From Panorpa germanica (Eukaryota; Arthropoda; Insecta; Mecoptera; Panorpidae), in the NCBI GenBank assembly GCA_963678705.1, contig OY783217.1:9796001-9860000 (forward strand): a DNA stretch of 64,000 nt, written 5' to 3'. Both the position numbers and the translations under genes were made by a program. Under the pieces are notes generated by a model. The model worked only from the letters and a program-made list of their open reading frames with translations. It made no database searches and had not been told where the DNA came from. Positions 11,715 through 24,938 of the stretch are shown here, in pieces (within the stretch, counting starts at the first letter, position 1; every line of letters begins with the position of its first letter).

Positions 11715-14700
11715 TTCTTCCAACAAATAATGTGGACAAAGCATTAGGTAAAAAATATTACATAAATTCATTTTTGTGTTTAAATGTTTAACGGTTATTT
11801 ACTAAAAATGATTAAGGCAACGTAACATAAGATTATAGCTCTTATAAATTTATGAAAAATGAATAATTAATATTGACACAAATCAATCCTTTTAATTGAA
11901 CAGGAAGTAAGGTTGAAGCACGTTTTCAATTTAGAAGGTAAATATTTGTTATCCAATAGTAATTCAAAATCACTAGACCAGCGCTCTGACGTAATGGTAC
12001 TTGGTAGGATGCGGATTGGATTATGGAGGCTAGAGGTGCTAGAGTGTTTTGTATTATGTATGTATAACAAGTGGTGGCTGTCTTAAAGGGCACAAGCGCA
12101 AACGATTACTCTTCTAAATAATAATTAAACTAATATTGTTTCTCTCGAAAATATACCTTTTAAACTACCATTGCTTAACAAATAATTGTTATACTCTGTT
12201 ACAAGTCTCACAAACACATTGCCGTATAAAGAAATGACAATGAATAATAAAAAAAAATAATATCCTCTCCAGACATGTGTGATACAATCGTCTTCATCGT
12301 ATAGCCAATTCATTTATTCTTGTATAGGGGTGAAAAGAGTTGCCCAAGGAATGTGGGCAGCCCACATCAAAGCAGACCCTTCCCACCCTCCTTGTCAGCT
12401 CAATGTCCATACGAGTTAGTGATCCATATAAGAAAACTCTTCCTGTTACATATTATATTAAAGGCTAAGAAGCCAAGTCAAACTACGAACAAATTTTGTG
12501 CAAGTATTTTGTAATATTTGTATGTTTCACTCTTTAGTATTTTGTTTTTTAGTTTGAGAGAGTAACAGTCAACTTAAATAAGGTATTTTATTCTTAATTT
12601 GCAGTACTCGTTTTTAATTATATTAATTATTTTTATTATTCATTCGCCCGACCACTTGAAATGTTTTTTTAAATATTTATTTGAGTGCATCAACTTTCAA
12701 AAATTATTAGCACTTAAAAGAATATATCCTCCTATATTTTAATGTTCCAAGTGTTCCAAGTGTTCCAAATTCCAAAACAACTTAAAAAAAATTTTTACTT
12801 TTTGCTCTATAACTTTTAATTCATAAAAGATAGAAAATTGAAATTTGGCAAGTGTATTACGGTGTTCAATGCTAACATTTTTTGAAAATTAGAAATAGAA
12901 ATATTGGAAAAGGGGGCTTTGATAAAATTACGGGTCGCGATAGGAAACTGGGGAACACTCAAATTTTGGATTATTTAATAATGAAATATGTTATTAAAAA
13001 AAAAATATTCAAAATTTTTATTTGGGGGCACCCCGGCAGTTTTTGTCGAGGGTAAAAATTGGGCTAGAAAGGTGAAATTTTATATGGGCTAACTTAGGAC
13101 GGGGGCATACTCTATACATTTATAAACATTTACAATACATAATTTACTACTTATAGATACGAGTATGAGTACTTAAAATAAGGAGATTAAATTATTTTTA
13201 TTGATAAAGTTTTTACAAGTTTTTCAAGACTTTTTCAGACTTTACCTCTTTTCAAAAATCTGCCCATATTCCTCAGGCATATCTTGGAATGTTTGATTTG
13301 AATGTCAGATTTGTCGTTTAGCTAAACATTTGAGAATGATGTGCAATGTATGTCCACCATTGTTAAACTTATTTCGCTTTTCTTTTCTCATAACCTTATA
13401 AATTTAAGTATTTAAACGATAAAATAGAAAAGCTATCAATCTTTATCCATGGAAATATAAATTAGTAATTGTTAAAAGAAAAAAAAAATATAATACTTTC
13501 TAATAATTAAATTTTTACTAAAAACTAATTATTATCGTAGGTTCACTGGACTTCAGGACTTCAGGGACTATGGGATATCCGGGAACTAGGAAGCCTCTAG
13601 CTCAGTGACATTCATATTTTTTGTATGTTTGATGGATCGTTTACAAGATCATTTATATAGATGGTTATTGGGTAGCAAGTAATAAAAAAGGATAAAATGA
13701 ATATCAAACTGTGTCAAGGATGAATCCTTATCTGTAATATGTTAATGTGAAATGTTTGCAGAAAGTTTTATGGAGAAAAAAGAACACTTAAGAAATTGTC
13801 CACTTATGTTTACATCTAGAAGGGGAAACATATGTACGAAAATTTATATGTGGCAGAATTTATGACGCTTTTAAGACAATGAATTATTATGTAGAAATGA
13901 AACGAAACGTTGCCTGTAATATTTTTCACCCATTCAATGTTTTATTTCATTTCTTTTTATTACGCACTGTAAATTACAATAACATCAATTTTCACTATCG
14001 TACTTACTAACCTCGTTCCCTACTTTTCCTTTTTCTTATTTTTTATTTTGACTTCCTCTGCTTCCCTATTCTAACTTGAATTAGATCTAACCTTTGTTTT
14101 TCTGTAATCATCTGTATTCTGTTGTATTTCCATTGCATCAAACTGCGCCTGAACCACCCTGTTTTCGTGTATTCTCCTTCTCTACTCCATTTCATCTAGA
14201 TCTTCTTTATATTCCTCTTCATTTTCTACATTATCCTCTTCTTCTTCTTTACAAAGTTTTATTTAAGAGTGTAGTTTTAGTATATTACTTAGTACATTTT
14301 GTTATATTATTATAGGTAAATTTTTATTAGTTTCCATACGAAAATCAATTGTATCTCCACATAATAGACTTCCGGCCTATTAGAAATTAACGTTTTCTAG
14401 CTCCCATCCATGACACTAAAAAAACTCAGATCTTGGTGGAAGAACTCAGGAGTATAGGTGTAAAGAGTTGTCATAAATGCATATCAATTGAAGAAATCTC
14501 CTCTTCTCTAAGAAATTTTGAATAGCACGAAATATGTACGAGTATATATGTATGTCTAAGCAAAAGTTGACTGTAACATGACATATCTCCAGCTCAACTG
14601 AGGCCGTTACCTAATCCCATATATCCAACTGAATAGTATTTTAACAACAATGTTTTGTATTCCAAACTTGACTTCTACATATAACCAAGGTAGTAGATAC

Positions 14701-15952
14701 TTCCGAAATGTACTTCCCGAAACAGTGGCGCAGTGTATTCGAAACCATGGGCGTTTTTGGTAATTTACTAATTTCAATATATTTTATTTAGTATTTTGTT
14801 TCGCCAACTAGCTCTTCATTCCCTTAAAAAAAATCGTCTTTCCTTTGATAATTCTCCAAAATTAGTTTTCAATCTCACTACCGACTTAAGGTAGTTTCAA
14901 TTTTTTTAAAACTTCGTTTATAGGCTAAGAAAAACGTTTGCTAATAAATCGCGAAGTTTCGGAATTTCTTACTGTTTAGAATCCGAGATAATTAATAACA
15001 AAGTTTGCAATTTTCAGGCTCATCTCCCATTTGAAGCATTATACAAAAGCTCTTGATAGAATTTGAAAAAATTTAGAAGAACAAATTAAAAAAAATAGCA
15101 CTTCACCGTTTTGTATTCGAGATATAATAATTTAAAATATATATATATATTTTTGTATGGTCAATGGTGATCCGGCAACGCTGCGCGTAAAATTATCTCG
15201 AGTAGTGTAGAATAAAGAACGGGAATTTAAAAGCTTTATGACAATAGTAAATGTTCTGACTATGATATACCACGCGGGAATTACCTTAAAAATCAACTTA
15301 TTTTTACCAAATATTTGACTTGCTCATAATGCATTATTCACAGTGATAACTGAGCGGCTATTTCACGGCTGTGATGCGCGCTCCGAGTTCACCTCTGTCA
15401 CAAATATATATATATATATATATATGTATGTATTTGAAAAAGTTTTTAACACATGATTTACGACAAATGCCGGTAGACTACAAACTTCCACTTTATGCTT
15501 CTTAGCTCTCAAGGTAGGTGTTCCGGAAATGTAAGCTATTTCCGGTGTAACAGAAATTCTATCGCCTGTAAACGTCTATACTAGAAGATGACAGATATGA
15601 AAACGGAAAATACCGTAAACTAAAATCTCGTAATTTCATTTCAGTGCATAGATATACTTTTAAAATTTGAGGTTTTTAAAAAAATTCGCAGATATTAGTT
15701 ATATGTTTGAAACACTGGGTGCTTAACGCTTAGTCTGGTCAACCTCAAAGCGAAGGGCTTAGAAACTAACTTTAAAGTACTTGTAGCTTTTCAACGTCTT
15801 AAGGAAAGAGTACTTATTAACATTAAGTTGTATAAGTAGTTAAAGAAAACTTTGCAGGAATTGGTATGCGGTCAGTGGGGTAGAAACTAATGATGCAAGA
15901 AGGATAACGATAAGGTTACTAAATAAAGTAGAATGATATTAAACATTATAAC
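11715..15952. other. AT-rich non-coding DNA
   Basis: 12760-13100 has long A/T runs with G-rich blocks and resembles a degraded repeat leader. CAGTGGCGCAGTG near 14725 is a possible hAT end. No gene. Confidence 0.4.
15404..15425. repeat. (TA)n microsatellite, short
   Basis: 11 TA units. Confidence 0.9.
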
Positions 15953-16235
15953 ACATCATTCAATAAGGTAACACGATGACATACAGATTACCAAATATTA
16001 CCACTATTACCAAATCCATATGATTTTTAGATAGTATCAAACGATGTGTCAAAATTTCATGACATTTTGACCATTAGTTTAGGAGCTACGCTACGCTTTT
16101 TGTAATTTTAAGAACAATGAAAAAATCTGAATTTCGTGTGTTGATACAGCATTGCTTTTCAATGAGGAGAAATGCCGAGTCCGTATAACACTTATCAAAC
16201 CATTGCTTTGCTTGAAAGGTCCTGCAAGCTGGATA
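15953..16235 (+). mobile_element. Mariner 5'-end relic
   Basis: Starts with CATTCAATAAGGTAACACGA and ends in a transposase start at ATG 16117, which reads MKKSEFRVLIQHCFSMRRN and then reaches a stop. This is the SEFRVLIKHCF mariner start. Leader and start resemble the relic at 47549-47800, including the shared ATATGATTTTTAGATAGTA. No 3' end is recognisable. Confidence 0.7.
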
Positions 16236-16764
16236 GCTATTGCTCATCATGATGCCTCAGATTTAGTACATTTGGAGGAAAACGATTTATTTCTTTAACT
16301 TCTATAAGCAAATTATAGGATCAAGTATAGCATAAATTATTAATTAGTGATTTTTATTAAAAATAATAGCATGTATGTATTTAGAATAATCTTCTATCAT
16401 ATTATATAGTTTGTATCTTATGGAGGTAGATGGTCCAATCACCTCTTTCTGTTTCTTTGGTAGGTAAACTAACCTCTTCCCCTTCGTAACCTCTTTCTAC
16501 AGGTTTCTAGAGTGAGAGGGAGTGGGCTTTATATTATCGATTGGCCACCACTACTATACACCGCAAGCACAAATACACCAACACCAAAACGGGTTAAGGG
16601 GTAGAGAAAATGGGTATGGGGTAGAGGGTTGTGGGTACTGCACTCTGCCAAAATGCTGCGCCAAACCGCTCGATTCTATAAAGATACTGTGTAGGGCTCT
16701 GGCAATATAGAAGTATAGAATAATATTGCTCTTACTCTAAATAAGGACTATGTGTGGCGGTAAT

Positions 16765-16869
<105 letters not shown>

Positions 16870-17231
16870 GTTTCTGGGATCTTTAATTAAGCTTTTCATA
16901 ATTTAAACACAAAGCAATAAAGTTTAGTAGCATATTCTAGTATATTCATAAATATACCGATCTAATATTATGCAGTTAAATTCTGCCAGACAGCTGAAAT
17001 TTTAAGTACTGAGTTACACTCAGATTAATTTATTAAGAGCGCTGATGGAACTAGAAACAGTTAAAAAAAATGCTTCACACAGATTGTCATCTTACAAAAC
17101 ATATCGCATGAAGTGGTAACGCAGACGCTTGAGGTCTCCCAAATGTGTCCTTTTTCTCTCATGTCAAGTTCAATTGTATCTAGTTGCAATTTACTACGTA
17201 AGAGTACCCTCTGTTTTATGTGTATGATCTC

Positions 17232-17258
17232 ACATTACTCAATAAGTTCGTAAGATGA
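17232..17258 (+). mobile_element. Isolated mariner terminal-repeat fragment
   Basis: ACTCAATAAGTTCGTAAGAT is identical to the left end of the relic at 47549. Nothing else of the element follows. Confidence 0.5.
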
Positions 17259-17575
17259 AATATCCATAATATAAAAATAGATTGCGAAACCATGAAAACT
17301 ATATTAATTAAAAGTATAAAATACAAATATATTGGCATGGTTGTATAAAATAATACTGAAAATCCAAGAGAATTTAGTAGAATGCCTCAATATAAAACAA
17401 TTTGTATCACATAAGAATTAAGAGACAATTCACCAAAATAATAAAACCTATTAAAAACGAGATAATAATTTAAAAATGAAATATTCAAATGGAACTTGGA
17501 ACTCAAGAAACTCATCTAACATCTAATTAATTAATTTAGTACTTATCCTACATTAATTTATATATATATTTTTTT

Positions 17576-17909
17576 ATATTTATTTACTTATTTGCCTTGA
17601 CTTTCTTTCGTCATAGCCACCATCAAACATTTTTTATACATCTTTTATAATTTATAATTCAATTTTACAAATTTCTAAATATTTCAATAATTCACTAATT
17701 AATTTTGAATCACTTAACAAAAATTTAGTATTAACAGGAAAAGTTTTAATCACATCTAATATATCACTATTCAATTTTGATCTTTCTAAACTATAATTTA
17801 TGCATTCAAATATAATATGATTCAAAGTTCCTTCTTCACCACACTGACATCTATCGTCAAATTTAATATTAATTTTGTACAGGTGAGCTGAGGTTTTGCA
17901 ATGATTACT
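17576..17909 (-). mobile_element. LINE 3' tail, copy 2
   Basis: Same structure as 3168-3501. An intact 85-codon frame runs from 17909 to the stop at 17652-17654 (SNHCKTSAHLYKI, then CQCGEEGTLNHIIFEC). It is nearly identical in sequence, has the same 3' UTR and A/T-rich tail, and begins at the same base (AGTAATCATTG). Confidence 0.8.
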
Positions 17910-19760
17910 TTTGATTTTGATTATAGTTGATATAATTTTGCGGGACTCATTTCTAAACCATCACTTCTTACTTAAATTTATATAATATGGATAAATGATC
18001 GAGAATTGCAATGTGGGCCATAACAGTTTTGAGAAAGGAGAGAGGCTTACCTTCAAGTTTATACACCCTTTTAAAGTTTTTCAATTATAACGATGGAGGG
18101 TTAAATAGATAGCAAACCCGGTGTTTGCCTAACTAGAAAAATTTCTCCCATGGCCAATGTTGAAATTTATAAACCTTGACTTACCCTGAATGGAAAACTC
18201 TGTACATTGTGTTAATCTGAGGGGAAGGGTGAACAGTGCGAGTGTAAAAACACCTGTCCGATTAAATGATTTTGTAAAATAAATATTCTGTCTTTATTTA
18301 AGAAGTTTAGGCTCCGGAAGTCTTTGGATGGCATTGCATTGTATTTGGGCCCCGTTTTTACTCTGGCCTATCCTATTTGTATGTGTACAACAGAGTTACA
18401 TTTTAAGTTATATATTTCTTTTACAACACATTAAACCCTTTCACCTTAAGAATATAATTTTCTTAGTTTAATATTAATTTTATATCCTAAACTTCAAAAT
18501 TAATTAAAATTTTTAATAGAAGTTTACATTTTATTAATTTTAACATCAAAGTCCGTAATGTTTTAAGTTTATATACAGGGTGTGCCAATGTTGTGATACT
18601 TTTTTGAAATCTACGGGTTATGTAGGTATATGTATGTATGTATGTGATAAATAATATTAATTTTAACTACGTTTTATGGTGTCGTGGCCTTATATACGTA
18701 GGTTACACCGCTTAGTTCATGGTAAAAGCTACGCTAAATCACATGAGGGGAGATATTAAAGAAGCCAAAATGGTACCACATAGTTTATGGATACGATTTT
18801 GGTGTGGTCTCTAATAATCCCTTTCTAAGTCAATACCCTTTGAATTTGATATAATTTTTAAATTATGAATTTATTGTTTCTTTTAACTCTTTACTAAAAT
18901 AAATCTAATGTGATTCTTATGTACACCTGTATTGACAAAGATATATATAGTATATAATATATTACATTGATAAATTTAATCTAAATCAAATTTTTATTTT
19001 ATTTTCTGTATTTTTGTTTTGTTTTTAAGTTTCTATATAGTTATGACTTCGTACCTTATTATTTTTATAATGGAAAAACCCCTCTACACAATTCCAATAC
19101 AATGTTAAATTGGTTTTCCTTAAAGACTGAAATAAAAAGAAATCTAGGAAGAGACAACAATATATGTCATCCAAAGCTTTTAAATATATTTCTCAAACAT
19201 GGAGTTTTCGATTTTTAAAATTGAAATTGATGTTGGAAACGATCTCGTTCTATAAGCGATTCTATTCACGACAGCTTCACTTGTAGGTTGCATGCAAGCT
19301 GCAGTCTTTAGACAAAATTATTAGCGTTATCTCTGTTTACAAAGACAGTCTTGTTTTCATTGTGCGCTCACTCTTACCAAAGACTTTGACAATATCAATC
19401 TCAAAAAATTAATTTTCAATGTTTTAAAAACAATCAAATTACCGTTGAAATAAGAAATAGATGTTTAATTAGAATCATTCGCGTTGAAATTTTTATGAAC
19501 AAAATCTGCTCAAAAAGTTTGTATATTGTGTAAAAACTGTCGACTCCTTAAAGGCAATAACCTGAGGACTATAAATCCTGTCTCTATTTAGAATTTAAAT
19601 TGCATATTAAGAAGCTGGCTGGCAATTTGTAACAATACTCTGTTCGCTCGTTGATGTGAGCAATTAAGCTCCAGCTTCAGCTCACCGTCTCTGTGTCTTG
19701 TACAGTTGTATGGTAGTGAGCCTCAAGAATTTGCAATTTGGCTAAGTACTAATAGAGTGA
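17910..19760. other. Non-coding DNA
   Basis: Contains a SINE fragment (18660-18745) and a TACAGGGTGTGCCAA repeat terminus at 18578. No gene. Confidence 0.45.
18660..18745 (-). mobile_element. SINE body fragment
   Basis: TTTTATGGTGTCGTGGCC, then GTTACACCGCTTAGTTCATG, corresponds to the middle of SINE copy B. Head and tail are missing. Confidence 0.5.
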
Positions 19761-20410
19761 GATCCCAGAGCCGGCAGACATCACTTATTTTCTGAAGAAC
19801 AAAATGTGTAAGATTGAGTAGTGTTAGTATGTACAATGATCGTATGCTTACCTGCTTACTAGACCAGGCGGCCATTTTCCAGGTATCAGGTAATCAAGGT
19901 TTATGTTTCACTCACTCTCATGCGCACGGATAATGCCTTCTCGCTCCTACTTATACGAAATTAAAATTGGGTCTAGGGGATGTCGAGTCACTTGGATCGA
20001 TCTATCCTCTTTTAAAACGTTTTAAAACAGTTGTCTCGCTAACATATATAAAAATGGATTATCAGAAAATAAGTAAGTTTAAGTAATTTTTTGTCAGCTT
20101 TAAAGCGTCTGTAAGGTAATACAAGGTATTACAAGACAACTGTTTTAAAACGTTTTACAAGAGGACAGATTGATCCAAGTGGCCAAACATCCCCTAGACC
20201 CAATTTTAATTCCGCTATGAGTAGGAGCAAGAGGGCATTATCCGTGCGCATGATAGTGAGTGAGACATAAACCTTGATTACATGATACCTGGAAAATGAC
20301 CGCCTGGTCAACTTAGCAGGTAGGCATACGATCATTGTACATACTAACACTACTCAATCTTACACATTTTGTTCATCAGAAAATAAGTGATGTCTGGCGG
20401 CCATGAGATC
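19761..20410. repeat. 650-bp palindrome (fold-back element)
   Basis: Left arm 19761-20036 (276 bp) and right arm 20134-20410 (277 bp) are near-perfect reverse complements around a 97-bp spacer. They match from GATCCCAGAG / GATCTCATGG at the outside, through CAAAATGTGTAAGATTGAGT and CATGCGCACGGATAATGCC, to CAGTTGTCT at the inside. The few differences are single bases. There is no coding frame of note. It is either a snap-back (fold-back) transposon or a locus that gives long hairpin RNA. Confidence 0.9.
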
Positions 20411-22752
20411 TTGGACTATAAGTATTGCATTTATTCATTTGCTTCTTCTGAGGAAAATGATACTGAAGAGAATAATAAGTAGAATAGAATAATTAACATA
20501 AGTCTCTGAACTAATTGCTGTGAAAATGTTACAATAACTTTTATACGTTTTTGATACTCTAATTCGAAAGAGTATTAGGGTATCTGTCTTCAATACCTTC
20601 ATAAAATAAAAACTTAAGTCTCCATATGTACGTCTCCGTATACACAAATCTTGCAATGAGTCGAAACGTTAGTCGTTATTTTAAAATACCTATCAGATAT
20701 AGCAAATTTGTAGAATCTATCGTTCAAGGAATATGACAAATGAATGCGACAGTTATACGTAAATATCCAAGTTAATATCAGACCATTAATCAAATCAGTG
20801 CATGGTACTGACGGACTGTTTAAACGCGTTGAAACTTTCATTATTTATTCAACCCTACACAACTTATAAATGTACCCCAATACCAGACTGCTAACACGAT
20901 CGTAGTGCCGCCCAGCGACCATCTGCGATGCTAAATATGACAGATACCAGAGACGCAATGGGATCTTAAAACAATTCTAGTATGTATTAAAATTAAAGTG
21001 CAGTTTATTTTGGTAGTTGGGTATAACCATATTTTGTTATTTTTAGATTGCGTTTCATCAGTTGATACAATTTTGTACTTTCGGTAATGCAGTAGTTTTT
21101 TTTTAAGATTCAAAACAAAAGGTATAGCTATATCGAATAATTACCCAAATTTGCAATAGCTGAATAAATGAAGATATTGTTATATATATTTTTACTTAGT
21201 AAATTAAATCACTCATAAAATTACCCCAATAATATAAAACAAACCTTTTTGGATTAGGAAAATCATAAAGATAAGTGTTGCAAGTTCACATAGTTCGTAT
21301 TAAACGTATTGTCAGAGCCCGAAAAAACCCGGTGCACAGTTACTTTACAAGCCCTTTGTCCAAACAAATTATAATTTGTTGCAGTTGCTATTTATTAAAT
21401 TGGACAAATTGATATAATAAAGAGTACATAAATGAAAATGATACATAATATAATTATTATTAATAATTTAATTATTATAATATAAAATGTAATTTGATAT
21501 GCGAAATCAAAGAGAGTCATTCTTTGATAAAATAAATTAAATTTTATTAATATTATGTAAATATAGAGTATCTTGTAACAAACTTATAGTTGTCAAATTA
21601 TTATTAATATGTTAGCAATAAATGTAATCGTTAAAATAAAGTGTTTTCGGTTTTGTCTAGTAACTGCATTGTAAATAATTTTAACATAATTTAAATATTA
21701 ATTACATAAAATATTTTATTATTTTCTGATGAGAAATCTGAGCTAATTGTTGTAACAATGACATGCAAATGTATCATAAATATGAATATGTATCATATAT
21801 ATGAATAGAAATACAAAAAAAGGAAATGAAAGGAATTGATTTTGCAAAATCGATCATTGGCGCGGGACCTAGAGCTATCGCAACGGTTATGTGAGTTACT
21901 TTGTGCTGTTGTGCACACATTATGTAAACTATACTGCTGCCTAATAAATGTATGTAAATAATCAATTAAATTTGAAAACAAACCCAGAAAATATAATACT
22001 AACCTGGGGATTAAATCGTAAAACTGTTAAGTAAAGTGATATTGCTAGTTCGCCACTGGCAAATACCAGAGTACGTAGAGCAGACTATTACTATAGCCAT
22101 GTTACGTAGAATGTAGGTGCTGGAGCCGTCAGCCGTGGTAATACTAATGCTGGATGTGTCATTAAATATGAAAAGCCATCGTAGCTCTCGTCAGGTTCAA
22201 TTAATTTGATCAATCAACTATCAACGCCATCTACTAGCATCTATTGGTACAGGGTAGCGCATTTGTAGAATAATCACGTATTTTAACATTTTGGATTTCA
22301 TTCAATGTGGCAATTAACTGCACTTTTATGTTGAAACCAATGTAAATGATTCTGAATTAGTAACTGTACAACATGCTTAAAAATGACAGGGTGTTTCTTA
22401 AATAATTAGTTCATCTATTTAAAGTATGTATACTATTTCCATGATATACTTTAAACGCCTGTATTTGAACAGCAACACATTATGCAAAATAGTTCAGAAA
22501 TAATTAATTAATTAAATAAATCATTAATTAAATTCAACATAAAAAATAAAACGGGACAACATACTTGTATATAATTTGCTGATACTCGTAAAGATATTAT
22601 AAACATAAAATTGGTTTTTAGGAATTAAGGTTTTCATACAGTTTATATAATATTTCAAAATTATTTTTTCTGTGATCATGTTAAATTATATGTTATGTTA
22701 TAAATGTTAGTGCCATGTTAAAAAATAAAAAAAGGAATTTATGCTATCCTAC
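20411..22752 (-). other. AT-rich DNA downstream of the MED20 exon, probably intron
   Basis: No third MED20 exon was recognised. 22045-22260 is a GC-richer stretch beginning with CGCCACTGGC (a possible hAT end read from the other strand). The remainder is AT-rich, with short palindromic AT blocks near 21445-21480. Confidence 0.4.
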
Positions 22753-22848
22753 CTCAACCAAAACGCCTTTAAAGTTCTGAGCCATTGTCACGCTTCCCAG
22801 TTTGATGCAAAAATCTCCAAGCTCAAATCTAGGACCCTTGGATTCAAT
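22753..22848 (-). CDS. MED20: MED20 internal exon, downstream of the two seen
   Basis: This 96-nt, 32-codon exon begins and ends in phase 0. It follows the acceptor CTTACTTTTCAG and is followed by the donor GTAGGA; reading on past the donor meets an in-frame stop at once. The peptide starts IESKGPRFELGDF and ends with the segment NFKGVLVE, matching the conserved middle of MED20 (the human counterpart reads RGTRYQYCDF, then VTM, then the ISVEVEY region). It continues directly from the KKQTK end of the exon at 24068-24231 across a 1219-bp intron. The remaining third of the protein, expected to begin VEY and to hold the C-terminal helices, was not recognised anywhere below 22741. It probably lies beyond the window edge or behind a very long intron. 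Confidence 0.93.
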
Positions 22849-24067
22849 CTGAAAAGTAAGAAAAACATAGTATGAGGAAAAGTGGTACTAAGAGTGCATT
22901 TGTACATGTATTAAACATATAATTCACAAACACACTTACGTGTTTTAAATGTTTATCTAACATAACAAAACCTACCTGTTACATCAAGGATTTTACCTAA
23001 TATAATACAATGTTTTCTGAACTATTTTACAGCTTTCTAAAAAAAAAAAAAATCCTTTTGCGTATTAGCATAATTATAAACATATTTAAGAACAATTTTT
23101 TAAGAATTATAAAACTTTAACGGATTTTTAAGGATTAGAGGCTTTTAGAATATAGCTATAAAATAAGACCCTATTAGATTAAATATCACTACATTCTTAA
23201 AAAAAAACTTCATAACAAGTGTATTGAAAAAGAATTCAGATCACGTTTATTCGTTTTCATAAGATACGGTGCATTTATTAATATAATTGTTTTGTACTAT
23301 ATTAAAATATTTTTTTAATTTAATTTATTTAATGTCGGCCTATTTCCGATACTGAGTCCTATCACCGATAAAATTTTAATAAATTTAAATTTGAATTTTT
23401 TACATGAATGTAAGATAACATCAACGTTTTGTGTTTGGCAGGCATATTATACATATAGGTTACTTTTTGAAATTTATCTGTATATATGGTTGGAAAATTT
23501 CAAAATGCGGTACTGGTAAAACATGTCACTTTGTGCGTCTTATGTTATATTGAGTCAGTTCAATTTGAAAGCTCCTTTAAAAGAGCTTTCTCTAAGCTCG
23601 TTGATGTTTTCAATAGAAGCGTTAGTATAATTTACATGCTTTTAATAAGCCAACTGTAAAGGTTTAAGCTTTTAATAAAACATATATTATTCCTTAAATA
23701 ATAATAAATATGAATATGAATAATTTACATAAAAGCTTCAATTATGGATTCGATTTAATTAAATTCACTTTATTATAATGGCGGAAAATCTTGAAGCTAT
23801 TGATTAAAATTTAAAAGAAGTATTTTTGATTACTGCATCAAAGAAAAGTAGAAATGAATGTAAATAAGAAAAGAAACGTACTTTTTAATGAAATGACTTC
23901 TTTTTATATATGATATGCGTGGGTCCTTGTGAAAGCTATACTTTCGTGTTTAAACTTACATACGTTTTAGATAATTTGACAGTTTGAAAAAGTGTTAACC
24001 ACCTCTGTGTTACGTTTTCTGTTTCTTGTAATTAAGTTTATAAACATGTCTACAAAATGTCTCTTAC
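22849..24067 (-). other. MED20 intron between the two recognised exons
   Basis: GT (donor GTAAGA) to AG (acceptor TTTTCAG) intron of 1219 bp, phase 0. It is AT-rich and carries a SINE 3'-tail fragment at about 23318-23378. No other feature is seen. Confidence 0.9.
23318..23378 (-). mobile_element. SINE 3'-tail fragment inside MED20 intron
   Basis: TTTATTTAATGTCGGCCTAT then TTCCGATACTGAGTCCTATC is the family tail (minus orientation), with about 30 nt of body. Confidence 0.55.
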
Positions 24068-24231
24068 TTTTGTCTGCTTCTTAGATGAATATATATTGGT
24101 CATCTTCAACATCAGTAGATCAAACAATCCATCAGCTACCAATGGAATAGTCTTCGTTCCAGATTCCAGGATGGAAAACACCGACGCCGGTTGCTCACTG
24201 TTATGTAACACATGAACAGTCTTCTGTGTTC
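24068..24231 (-). CDS. MED20: MED20 internal exon (Mediator complex subunit 20), upstream of the two seen
   Basis: Mediator subunit 20 (TRFP) sits in the head module of Mediator, which links transcription factors to RNA polymerase II in the nucleus. The exon is 164 nt: 2 nt completing a split codon plus 54 codons. Landmarks are KTVHVLHNSEQPAS, the position of HNSEYP in vertebrate MED20, then an LVADGLFDLLMLKM core and the basic tail SSKKQTK. It starts after a TTTTTCAG acceptor (intron side of 24232) and ends at a perfect GTAAGA donor (24067-24062). It ends in phase 0, which matches the next exon. The upstream exon(s) with the MGVT-like N terminus were not found. Identification is from family recall, not a search, but two adjoining exons in the right order make it very likely. 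Confidence 0.93.
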
Positions 24232-24719
24232 CTGAAAAATACAAAAATAAATTAATAAAATAAACCGTTTTAAAATAACATTTTCAAATATTATTAAATA
24301 TATTTATTTCATATGAAACGCCATTTTGCTGTCACATATTTTTGTGACAGAACAAAACATTTTATAAAAAAGAAATGAGATGGTATACTCATGGATTATA
24401 GATGATGTTGGAAGAGCTTTTGGTTTTTATTTCCATCTGAGTCCACGACCAATTGAAGTGACAGTCCCTTCGGATATTTGTCAATTCTTAATTTATGTTT
24501 ATTTTGTCAGATTTATTATTATTATATCTTTTATGTCAAATACTGATATAAGCTATTGCACTACATAAGTTTTATTTTCTAAATATTATTCAGAGCTACC
24601 AAATAAGAAGATAAAATTATGGCTGAATAATAGTGATCGAAAGCGTGTTTAGGGATTGATCATGCACCAGAATATCAGTAGGTACTGAGATTAATAGCGG
24701 CCTAGTGCTGTACTCAATA

Positions 24720-24938
24720 TGGTGGCCATCAGGAGCATTGTGAAGTCACATGCAGTACAAAATATATAAAAAAAGAGTTAAGAAAAGGTAATTTCGTGAA
24801 AAAAGTATAAATTTTCGTGGGAGGCAATATAAAAAAATTGTATTAATTGAATTGTATTTCTTGAAAAAAGTATAATGTGACAAGTGCGGGGGGAGGGTTG
24901 GTTTTAGTCAAAATAGACGTTATTTACGGATGGTCTCT
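24720..24938. mobile_element. TA-type MITE, diverged copy
   Basis: Left end GGTGGCCATCAGGAGC, then GTGAAGTCAC. The right end on the opposite strand is AGAGACCATCCGTAAATAAC. The interior AAAAGGTAATTTCGTGAAAA and GTATAAATTT match 31881-32157. Confidence 0.6.

Noticed and set aside
14094..14315. 73-codon hydrophobic plus-strand frame
   Set aside because: Simple pyrimidine-rich DNA gives F/L/S-rich translation. No start context or homology.
24380..24568. 62-codon plus-strand frame just upstream of the MED20 exon
   Set aside because: Opposite strand to MED20, hydrophobic chance tail, no splice or UTR signals, no recognised domain.
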